Part shown: in pieces, positions 5,349 to 11,218 of the stretch
How the letters are laid out: every line of letters begins with the position of its first letter
Position numbering within the stretch: position 1 is the first letter of the stretch
DNA from: a virus
Length of the DNA stretch: 28,157 bases
Strand: one strand, 5' to 3'
Virus record (IMG/VR): IMGVR_UViG_3300007538_000127
Location: 1-28,157 of that record
Notes under the pieces: model-generated
Database searches by the model: none
What the model saw: only the letters and a program-made list of their open reading frames with translations
Told to the model about the DNA's origin: nothing
Program-made: the position numbers and the translations under genes

Positions 5349-6560
5349 CTAGCGGGTGCTGCGGATTTCTTGAAGAAGTTTATCTAATTTGTTGTACGAT
5401 TGAATATCTTCAGCCGTTGGTACAACAAGGTTATCTAATGTATCGCGCCAAAGCACAAGTAAGTCGTCAACATCTTTGGCTTCATTAACGACTCCAGCCC
5501 AAGCTTCTGCTTGATTACGTTTGAATCCATCCCCAGCTTCTTTCATAAGAGTGTGATATTCATTATGTGGTGTTTCACCTAAAATGTACATACCACTTTT
5601 ATAGTCCCCTGGTTTACGTCCTTTAGCAATAGCCACACGATTCATTAAAACAAGATCATCCAATTGAGCCTTTCCTGCTTTAATAAATTCATCCATTTTA
5701 GCAAAGAAAGCACCACTAACAACTTTAGGGAATAGGTGGTGTTCTTCTAAAGTCTCAGTTACATTCTCAGTTAAAGTTACCGCCTGCCGATCCCGTCGTG
5801 CCGCCGCTGTACCATAATAAAGCGGATCTTCCGCAGTAGGAACAGAAACATTAGACCTAGCAGAATATAGTTTTGGACGTTCTTTCTTTAAGTTAGCTCT
5901 TAAACGTTTAATAGTGTACGCATCAGCACCTGTATCCAAAGCGTCTATTAATCCAGTTTCTAAAGAATCAATTTTAGCTAAATGTTGCTCAACTTTAAGT
6001 GAACGTTTAGTTAGTTGTTTAGCTTGTTCTGGTGAAATAATATCTTCTCCAGTTTTAACTCCAGCAAGCCTAAGGCTTTCGGGATCTCTTGCTGTAACAG
6101 CTTTCATTACCAACCCACCTTTTTCAAAAGTAGGTTGAATACTAGGTGTTGGCATAGGCGTACCACCAGCCATAGCTGGAGCCATACCAGGCGGCATCAT
6201 CATGTCAACAGGTGGAGTAGTTGGCTTTGGTTTAGGTAAGCCTTTAGGGATAACACGTTTTGCCGTACTACTCACTGCAGGACCACCAGCTGCTAAACCA
6301 AGACCAAAGCCTACAGCACCCCCTAATACTTCATTACCAGTTGATTTAGACACCATTTCACCCATTGCTGCAGCTCCTTTTTCGGCAACACCAATAGGGG
6401 TTTTAGCTACACCACGTTCAACTGTACCAGCTAAAACATCAAGGGCTCTGCCAATGGGTTCTGGGGTAATTGCCCGTACAGTCTCTGTCACATCTTCATA
6501 GAATTCAGATACTGTACGAACAGCTCCGCCAAGAACGTTCATAATTGTTCTGTACGGCAT
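5349..6560 (-). CDS. Protein with C-terminal AHH/HNH-like putative nuclease domain (403 aa)
   Basis: The ATG overlaps the stop of the HNH gene (TAATG), so the two are probably coupled. Residues 1-70 are helical. Residues 77-98 (GNEVLGGAVGFGLGLAAGG) are Gly-rich and hydrophobic. Residues 105-145 are Pro/Met-rich and look like a flexible linker. Residues 155-270 are charged and helical. The C-terminal part has LEEHHLFPK (His274-His275), then DDLVLMNRVA (301-310) and PHNEYHTLM (His332, His336). A double His, a later hydrophobic strand with Asn and a distal H-x3-H is the layout of AHH and related HNH (beta-beta-alpha-metal) nucleases common in polymorphic toxins; I infer the fold from this pattern. 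It sits between HNH and terL, so a packaging or DNA-end processing role, a homing or exclusion nuclease, or a virion-delivered effector are all possible. Confidence 0.6.
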   Translation of the reverse strand: MPYRTIMNVLGGAVRTVSEFYEDVTETVRAITPEPIGRALDVLAGTVERGVAKTPIGVAEKGAAAMGEMVSKSTGNEVLGGAVGFGLGLAAGGPAVSSTAKRVIPKGLPKPKPTTPPVDMMMPPGMAPAMAGGTPMPTPSIQPTFEKGGLVMKAVTARDPESLRLAGVKTGEDIISPEQAKQLTKRSLKVEQHLAKIDSLETGLIDALDTGADAYTIKRLRANLKKERPKLYSARSNVSVPTAEDPLYYGTAAARRDRQAVTLTENVTETLEEHHLFPKVVSGAFFAKMDEFIKAGKAQLDDLVLMNRVAIAKGRKPGDYKSGMYILGETPHNEYHTLMKEAGDGFKRNQAEAWAGVVNEAKDVDDLLVLWRDTLDNLVVPTAEDIQSYNKLDKLLQEIRSTR

Positions 6561-6886
6561 TACTTAATATGCGATAAAATTAGTTGTTCCCGTGGCGTAA
6601 TACCAAACGTTTGTCTCATCCACGTAAGCCAGTTACTTGTACCTTTGTTCTGATTACATTTCCTGCAAGACGGAACCAAATTCTTTGTTGTAGTTTGTCC
6701 CCCATTAAAGCGAGGTATAACGTGATCAAGAGTAAGTTCATTAGCATCATAAGTTTCTCCACAATAGACACATTGACAATTGAAGTGTTCCTTAATGGCT
6801 CTACGCCACATCCGCTTTGCTTCAGGACTTGTCATGGTTATGAGGTTTTGCAGGTAGTGATCAGGACTTGGTAGAAGGGGCGTCAT
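6560..6886 (-). CDS. HNH endonuclease (108 aa)
   Basis: This is a compact HNH nuclease with a structural zinc site: C39-x2-C42 (CQCVYCGE), the catalytic D54-H55 (LTLDHVIPRFNGG), N69 (NLVPSC) and C74-x2-C77 (CRKCNQNKG). The motif order and spacing are canonical and the domain fills nearly the whole protein. The ATG overlaps the stop of the preceding gene (ATGA), supporting the start at 6886; a later ATG (codon 18) is possible. Small HNH proteins next to terminase genes are known in many tailed phages to take part in DNA cutting for packaging. Here it lies between the small and large terminase genes, which fits that role. A free-standing homing endonuclease is the alternative. Confidence 0.92.
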   Translation of the reverse strand: MTPLLPSPDHYLQNLITMTSPEAKRMWRRAIKEHFNCQCVYCGETYDANELTLDHVIPRFNGGQTTTKNLVPSCRKCNQNKGTSNWLTWMRQTFGITPREQLILSHIK

Positions 6887-7128
6887 GCTTTTCTAGCTTT
6901 ACCGACACGGGCACGATTTTTAGAGGCTTTTTCAAGAGTAGTGGAGCCATCTTTTTTATGGGAGACATCTTTACCATCACCATTACCGTAGGTTCCCCGT
7001 TTACGGTTCTCCTTATTAAGGGCAGCACGCTTACGAATCTGTAGCTCACTACTATCATATGCTTTTTGATATGATTTGTAGTTACCGTTAGCGTACTTTG
7101 GACCGCTGTATTTAGACTTTCGAGCCAT
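6883..7128 (-). CDS. Small basic conserved cyanophage protein (81 aa)
   Basis: The protein starts MARKSKYSGPKYANGNYKSY and continues with SSELQIRKRAALNKENRKRG, TYGNGDGKDVSH and a Lys/Arg-rich tail ending VGKARKA. It is strongly basic throughout, suggesting DNA or RNA contact. I recognise the pattern (KSYQKAYDSSELQI, RKRGTYGNGD) as one conserved among cyanopodoviruses next to the terminase, but no function is known to me. The frame extends upstream to 7158. The ATG at 7128 is preceded by GGAGG at proper spacing (GGAGGCTTTATG), the clearest Shine-Dalgarno sequence in this window, and decides the start. It overlaps the end of the small terminase gene by 17 bases and couples to the HNH gene by ATGA. 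Confidence 0.82.
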   Translation of the reverse strand: MARKSKYSGPKYANGNYKSYQKAYDSSELQIRKRAALNKENRKRGTYGNGDGKDVSHKKDGSTTLEKASKNRARVGKARKA

Positions 7129-7360
7129 AAAGCCTCCGTTGGACAAGTGATGGATCAACTTTAGGCATGATAGAAGCTAGTTTATCTAGCGGGTTACCGT
7201 CGTTAGCTACACCGCTAATGTCATTCTTAGCTAGCCAATCACACGCCGCCTTTAACTCTTGTGCAGTGGCTTCACCACTTTTAATTCGATTAAGGAATTC
7301 AGTAGTAACGAGGTTATGTAACTCGTTAAACATCTCTTCCGTAGCTTTGTTTTTAGCCAT
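7112..7360 (-). CDS. terS: Terminase small subunit (T7 gp18-like)
   Basis: This is the small packaging subunit, which recognises phage DNA and recruits or stimulates the large terminase. It has 82 residues (T7 gp18 has 89). The sequence starts MAKNKATEEMFNELHNLVTT. An N-terminal helical segment is followed by RIKSGEATAQELKAACDWLA (helix-turn-helix-like), KNDISGV and a C-terminal stretch reading IMPKVDPSLVQRRLYG. This matches the T7 gp18 and cyanopodovirus small-terminase pattern. It overlaps the upstream coiled-coil gene by 8 bases and lies in the usual T7 order: lysis, then small terminase, then large terminase. In this phage three extra genes separate the two terminase subunits. Confidence 0.85.
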   Translation of the reverse strand: MAKNKATEEMFNELHNLVTTEFLNRIKSGEATAQELKAACDWLAKNDISGVANDGNPLDKLASIMPKVDPSLVQRRLYGSKV

Positions 7361-7586
7361 TTCGCATTACAATCCTGTCTAGTTTTTCTTCAATGCGAAT
7401 CATGTGATCCTCCATTTTTTGAAGAGCAGTAGCTAATTCGTGCTTTTGTACGTAGTTTTCCGCTACACGAAGCTCAACTTTATCTACTCGGCTATCTACG
7501 TCGTTAATTTTGGCGTAAAGGCGGTTGTGTACGGAGACAATAGCGGTAAATAAAGCTATACCTGCTGCTACACTAGCTTCAATCAT
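7353..7586 (-). CDS. Small membrane/coiled-coil protein of the lysis block (77 aa)
   Basis: The N-terminal 20 residues (MIEASVAAGIALFTAIVSVH) form one hydrophobic, probably membrane-spanning segment. The rest is a heptad-like coiled coil (INDVDSRVDKVELRVAENYV, HELATALQKMEDHMIRIEEK, LDRIVMRNG). This one-membrane-segment plus coiled-coil layout is seen in inner-membrane spanin-like (Rz) proteins and in XhlA-like holin-associated proteins. Position, immediately after the glucosaminidase and before the small terminase, matches the T7 order holin, small terminase, Rz only approximately. It starts 8 bases inside the upstream gene, so expression is probably coupled. A role in lysis is inferred; a structural role cannot be excluded. 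Confidence 0.75.
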   Translation of the reverse strand: MIEASVAAGIALFTAIVSVHNRLYAKINDVDSRVDKVELRVAENYVQKHELATALQKMEDHMIRIEEKLDRIVMRNG

Positions 7587-8145
7587 ACTGCTCCATCAAT
7601 CGAATCAACTTCTGTGCATACACGGGATCCGTGGCATAACCTTCCTTCTTCAGGAGGTATGCACAATCTTCACGAGAGGTGGCTCGATTGACGCCTTTAT
7701 AGCCTTTGTAATCCTTATACCATTGGGTAACAAGGTGTTCAACGCAGTCGTAAGGGGTATCAAAGTCTTTAAAAGTAGCTTTGATGGTCACAGGACCGTT
7801 ACCGTAGTCCTCCCAAGTGGTTTTAACCGTACCTGGGCTACCTTTAATGCCAAAGAAGTTGTTTTTACCGCTAACAGTGGTACCAAACGCACTTTCTAGT
7901 GCCCATTGTGCAGCTACTACTTCCGGAAACTTGGCTCCAGCCGCTTTAGCAGCCGCTTCAATACCTTCCCAGGTGTTTGTAAAGTATGTAGGGGGTTCTG
8001 AGACGGGTAGACGCCATAGTTGTACCCACTCCGCCTCATCCGACAAGCCATAGCCCCCAAGCAAATGCTCAAGAGCGTTAATGGCTTGCTTTTGATGAGG
8101 TAACCCCTTGTAGTTTTTGATAACGTCAAGGAGTTTGATGCTCAT
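7579..8145 (-). CDS. Endolysin, glucosaminidase family (FlgJ/GH73-like)
   Basis: The 188-residue protein carries a glucosaminidase domain (mannosyl-glycoprotein endo-N-acetylglucosaminidase type), which cuts N-acetylglucosaminyl bonds in peptidoglycan. Seen: WEGIEAAAKAAGAKFPEVVA, then AQWALESAFGTTVSGKNNFF with the presumed catalytic Glu84, then GIKGSPGT, a central segment with DFDTPYDCVEHLVTQWY, and the family-typical EGYATDPVYAQKLIRLMEQY near the C-terminus. No signal peptide is present, so export would need the holin. The N-terminal 45 residues are an extra helical segment. The ATG overlaps the stop of the putative holin gene (ATGA), which supports the start and a shared lysis role. This replaces the amidase lysozyme of T7. 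Confidence 0.92.
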   Translation of the reverse strand: MSIKLLDVIKNYKGLPHQKQAINALEHLLGGYGLSDEAEWVQLWRLPVSEPPTYFTNTWEGIEAAAKAAGAKFPEVVAAQWALESAFGTTVSGKNNFFGIKGSPGTVKTTWEDYGNGPVTIKATFKDFDTPYDCVEHLVTQWYKDYKGYKGVNRATSREDCAYLLKKEGYATDPVYAQKLIRLMEQYD

Positions 8146-8339
8146 TTCAGGGTATCCTTAATGCGTTGGATCTTGTCGTCTTCAGTTCGGTGAGGTTTAA
8201 GCGCCTCTACAACACGAAGAAAGACTTGTACGACACTATTATCTTTGAGTTTAGAAGCACCAATAACTTCCGAACCGATAAAAAGAGCCAAAAAGATAAG
8301 TGTCTCATAAGAGACTTTAATGCCAAGAATGGTAAGCAT
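8142..8339 (-). CDS. Putative holin (65 aa, one membrane segment)
   Basis: The protein starts MLTILGIKVSYETLIFLALF and continues IGSEVIGASKLKDNSV. Residues 10-28 form a hydrophobic segment able to span the membrane once. The C-terminal half is charged and ends with a basic/acidic tail (KPHRTEDDKIQRIKDTLK). Size, membrane segment, charged tail and coupling to the endolysin (ATGA overlap) fit a class II- or III-like holin comparable in place to T7 gp17.5, which also follows the fibre genes. I recognise the Y-E-T-L-I/L-F-x-A-L-F-x-G-S-E-V-I-G pattern as common in cyanophages. The holin role is inferred from context and not proven. Confidence 0.7.
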   Translation of the reverse strand: MLTILGIKVSYETLIFLALFIGSEVIGASKLKDNSVVQVFLRVVEALKPHRTEDDKIQRIKDTLK

Positions 8340-8344
8340 GATTT

Positions 8345-8653
8345 CTAAAAGAATACACGGACAGGGTTTTCAGGAGTAACTGCATACGGCAGCCACTCAT
8401 CAGGCACTTCACCGCGATAGTTCACATGCCACCCAGGCAGCAGCTCAGGCGGGGTGATGACGTTGCCTTCTTCGTCCCACTCGCCACCACGGGAGATGGG
8501 ACCGATCACATCGAGAGCGTGGGTGTGACTGGCGGTGATGTAGCCGCCGTCTTCGTTGACCAGACCAGCAGCATCCAGGGCAGCGATGCCGGTCGCTTCA
8601 TCCGGGAAGCGAAAGAATGTCGGGGGTGGGGGTGTGAGGAGTTCTTCTTCCAT
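8345..8653 (-). CDS. Conserved tail-associated small protein (102 aa)
   Basis: The protein starts MEEELLTPPPPTFFRFPDEA and contains TASHTHALDVIGPISRGGEW and a C-terminal stretch GEVPDEWLPYAVTPENPVRV. This pattern (FRFPDEA, an ASHTHAxDVIGxI core, then a GWHVNYxGExP ending) recurs, to my knowledge, next to tail-fibre genes in cyanophages and in prophages. Its role is unknown; a fibre chaperone or a small baseplate or fibre component are possible. It starts two bases downstream of the stop of the 457-residue adhesin and is visibly more GC-rich than genes on either side, as is its upstream partner, suggesting that the two moved together. No membrane segment or signal peptide is present. Confidence 0.75.
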   Translation of the reverse strand: MEEELLTPPPPTFFRFPDEATGIAALDAAGLVNEDGGYITASHTHALDVIGPISRGGEWDEEGNVITPPELLPGWHVNYRGEVPDEWLPYAVTPENPVRVFF

Positions 8654-8655
8654 GG

Positions 8656-10029
8656 TTACTGCGTGATGGTTTGGAGGGTTTCGTTGGGCAATCTTGCGGG
8701 CCAGTAGGTAAGGCGCCTGAGATGACCGTTCAAGGGAACGGAAGAGGTATAGGGAGAGCCGCCTAAACCCAATGTTGTCAAACCTGTAGGCACGTTACCC
8801 GCAAGATCACCAGCAGGAACAGCGCCATTACTTGTAGCTGCGAAATCATTCAGCTTGTACCCAACACAATTTCTATATTCCACGTCGGCTTGGATTGCCG
8901 ATGCAGTTGTGTAGAAAAAGGCTGAGTCTACGCCGGCAGCAACGACCCGAGCTGTCAACCTTTGAGGACTTCCATCCCGGTACATACTAATGTAGTTGGC
9001 GCTGTTCAAGGCGGCTTGAGCAATAAAGCTGGTTTGAGAAACCGCGCCAATAAAAGATGCGGCAGTATATAAACTCCCTTCTGACTCATTGAACCAGCCA
9101 GAGAAGTTGCTACCACTAATACTGGCCACGTCAGCAGCGCGGGTGACGGTGGAGCTTGTGGTGGGGATGTAGCTGGTGGGGAAGGAGCCGGCTTCAAGTT
9201 GTACTGCGTCGATAAATAACTCGGAATTAGCCGTGCCTGTGCCAGTGTCGCTGGACAAAGCAGTGGAAAAGCCAATGTCCCATTGCGTGTAATTAGTGTT
9301 AACGCTGGATACCTGTGTGACAATGCTAATGCGCGTCCATTTATTACCAACGGGAACTGCGGAAAAGCTGCCGGACGTTATCGCTGGTGGAGGGGAAGCT
9401 CCAAAAGGCGCGGAAGCATTAAACTCGTAAGTAGAATTTTCGCCATTATCTGTCACCGCTATCGATACTGACTGCCCACCTACGGCAGTTCTTAGGCGTA
9501 CTATTATGCCACGTATGTCAGAATTGGCAGGCTTCGCGACATAGAGACTGAACGTAAACGCGGTACCCGCCGTATAAGGCCCAGACAATGCGCGAATGAC
9601 TCGATGTGCACCCGTCGATGCATTAGCCAGAAAAGCAGTAACTGTGGCTCCATCAATGGCTGCTTTGGTAGAAGCGCCTAACGACGCTGCTACAAAAGTC
9701 CATTGTGTGCTTTCATATCTGCTATATGGTGTGAGATTCGTCCTCTGCTCCTCCACCAACAACCCCAAGCTCTCACCTGTCGTTGGGTCGTGATCAAACC
9801 GTGGCTCGTTTGTCGTCGCCGTCTTGATCAGCCCATCGCTGCCCACATACGTCCCACTACTGGCGCGGGTGAAGTCAACAAGGTTCGACCCAGTAGTGGC
9901 ATCTGTCAGATCTTTGGAGTGTGCAAAATTAAGGTCAAGTGATGGTCGTGCTCCACCAAGGTCCCAGAGTTGATCACCAAGACCACCATTGGTGGAGATA
10001 ACACTTGTCTTGGTTCCTCTGAGTCTCAT
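8656..10029 (-). CDS. Adhesin-like tail protein with concanavalin/LamG-like segments (457 aa)
   Basis: This is probably a virion adhesin or fibre accessory. Residues 27-95 show a pattern widespread in phage tail proteins: SLDLNFAHSKDLTDATTGSN, then FTRASSGTYVGSDGLIKTAT, and NEPRFDHDPTTGESLGLLVE followed by EQRTN. Next comes a beta-rich carbohydrate-binding-like region (about 100-290) ending LEAGSFPTSYIPTTSSTVTR. A second jelly-roll-like region closes with LRRLTYWPARLPNETLQ, the usual end of concanavalin-like repeats in such proteins. No enzyme motif is visible. Its ATG overlaps the stop of the preceding 99-residue gene (TAATG). It is more GC-rich than the fibre genes upstream. Receptor binding is inferred. 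Confidence 0.8.
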   Translation of the reverse strand: MRLRGTKTSVISTNGGLGDQLWDLGGARPSLDLNFAHSKDLTDATTGSNLVDFTRASSGTYVGSDGLIKTATTNEPRFDHDPTTGESLGLLVEEQRTNLTPYSRYESTQWTFVAASLGASTKAAIDGATVTAFLANASTGAHRVIRALSGPYTAGTAFTFSLYVAKPANSDIRGIIVRLRTAVGGQSVSIAVTDNGENSTYEFNASAPFGASPPPAITSGSFSAVPVGNKWTRISIVTQVSSVNTNYTQWDIGFSTALSSDTGTGTANSELFIDAVQLEAGSFPTSYIPTTSSTVTRAADVASISGSNFSGWFNESEGSLYTAASFIGAVSQTSFIAQAALNSANYISMYRDGSPQRLTARVVAAGVDSAFFYTTASAIQADVEYRNCVGYKLNDFAATSNGAVPAGDLAGNVPTGLTTLGLGGSPYTSSVPLNGHLRRLTYWPARLPNETLQTITQ

Positions 10030-10328
10030 TAGATCAACTCCGTTACTTCAAGGGTGCCATCACTAGTACCATTACGGATTACTGCGATGTTAGCACCAGG
10101 ATAACAAGCAAAATCAAGACGCTCACCATTAGCAATAAAGTGACTAGTAGCTGTAGCAGTTTGAGCACCTACACCCATAGCAAATCGAATATCAGCACCA
10201 ACAGCACGCATTGAAATACGTGTGATACCACTTGTCAACGCAGTGTTAGCAGATGTAGAACCTGCAGACAGTTGTCGTGCCAAACCTGCTTTACCCAGCG
10301 GTTCAACATTATCAGTATAGTTAGCCAT
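10029..10328 (-). CDS. Small conserved virion-type protein (99 aa)
   Basis: The ATG at 10328 gives MANYTDNVEPLGKAGLARQL followed by a beta-rich, Ala/Thr/Gly-rich chain ending TSDGTLEVTELI. The open frame continues upstream to 10532 only as the valine-rich shadow of the glycine-rich gene, so that part is rejected. The protein has no membrane segment. Its composition fits a small beta-sandwich structural protein, perhaps a fibre or decoration component, and similar small proteins sit beside fibre genes in cyanophages. It lies 26 bases after the glycine-rich gene and overlaps the next adhesin by TAATG, so it belongs to the same adhesin cassette. The exact function is not known. Confidence 0.75.
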   Translation of the reverse strand: MANYTDNVEPLGKAGLARQLSAGSTSANTALTSGITRISMRAVGADIRFAMGVGAQTATATSHFIANGERLDFACYPGANIAVIRNGTSDGTLEVTELI

Positions 10329-10353
10329 GTTGTTTGAAAGAAAATGAAAGTTG

Positions 10354-11205
10354 TTAAATTGGGTAGCGAAGGACAACAATACCACGTGCGCCATTAGTAG
10401 GCGGATCAGTTGCTGGTGTAAAAGATTGACCACCACCACCACTACCACTGTTAGCAGGTGGAATGGTACCAGGACGGACAGAACCACCAACAGAGGATTG
10501 CGTACTACCTGTAGTAGTACCACCGTGTCCACCAGCTGCGTAACGTACGTTGCTACCAGTTATATTAATAAGGAGTCCAGCACCACCACGACCTGATGCT
10601 GATGTAGTAGCACTAGAGCCAGCACTAGCAGCTCCACCGCCACCTCCACCGTATTCTCTAGAACTACCACTACCACCAGCATAACCTTGGCCTACTACGC
10701 GACCACCACCAGCTCTAGCGGGGCTACCGCCTCCACCACCACCACTACCTCCAGAAGAGCCAGCAGCACTAGGATCAGAAGCGCCACCACCACCGCCACC
10801 AGTTGCAACGATATTAATGGTACTACCAACAACTGAGGAATTACCGCCATTACCGGCTTGACCACCACTATTATTACGGACACCATTATTTCCAACAGTA
10901 ATGGTATAAATAGCTGATGGGAACAAAATACCACTACCAAGTGTGGTATAAAGTAACCCACCAGCTCCACCACCACCGCCAGCAGCAGCAGAAAATGAGC
11001 CAGCCCCTCCTCCTCCACCACCGACAACTAAGTATTCAATAGTTGTCTCTTTGTTAAGCGTAAAGGTACCGCTAGTGGTGAACGTATGGACACGGTAATC
11101 CACACCACCATCATTAATATCAGTGACAGTACCACCCACTGCACCTGCTCCAGAAGGTAAAGTTTCTGAAGCAAAAAGGAGTGGAATAAGACCACCAGGA
11201 ATCAT
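10354..11205 (-). CDS. Polyglycine-rich tail adhesin (283 aa)
   Basis: The N-terminal 70 residues contain GGTVTDINDGGVDYRVHTFT followed by TSGTFTLNKETTIEYLVVGG, the entry into a glycine-rich domain common in phage tail proteins. Residues about 65-265 are dominated by runs of Gly (GGGGGGAG, AAAGGGGGAGG, SGGSGGGGGGS, EYGGGGGGAAS), with conserved spacers such as YTITVGNNG. The end, NGARGIVVLRYPI, is the usual closing strand. Such domains resemble the polyglycine-II sandwich tips of T-even-type gp38 adhesins that contact the host surface; the analogy is inference. The gene follows the main fibre gene after 13 bases. The plus-strand and other-frame ORFs over it are artefacts of the GGN/ACC repeats. 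Confidence 0.88.
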   Translation of the reverse strand: MIPGGLIPLLFASETLPSGAGAVGGTVTDINDGGVDYRVHTFTTSGTFTLNKETTIEYLVVGGGGGGAGSFSAAAGGGGGAGGLLYTTLGSGILFPSAIYTITVGNNGVRNNSGGQAGNGGNSSVVGSTINIVATGGGGGGASDPSAAGSSGGSGGGGGGSPARAGGGRVVGQGYAGGSGSSREYGGGGGGAASAGSSATTSASGRGGAGLLINITGSNVRYAAGGHGGTTTGSTQSSVGGSVRPGTIPPANSGSGGGGQSFTPATDPPTNGARGIVVLRYPI

Positions 11206-11218
11206 GACTTTACCTCCA

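Noticed and set aside
10329-10532. Upstream extension of the 99-residue gene
   Set aside because: The added residues are a run of Val and Leu created by reading the glycine-rich gene in another frame. The ATG at 10328 gives a natural N-terminus.
10695-11027. Val-rich 110-residue minus-strand frame
   Set aside because: It is a shifted reading of GGN glycine codons in the polyglycine gene.
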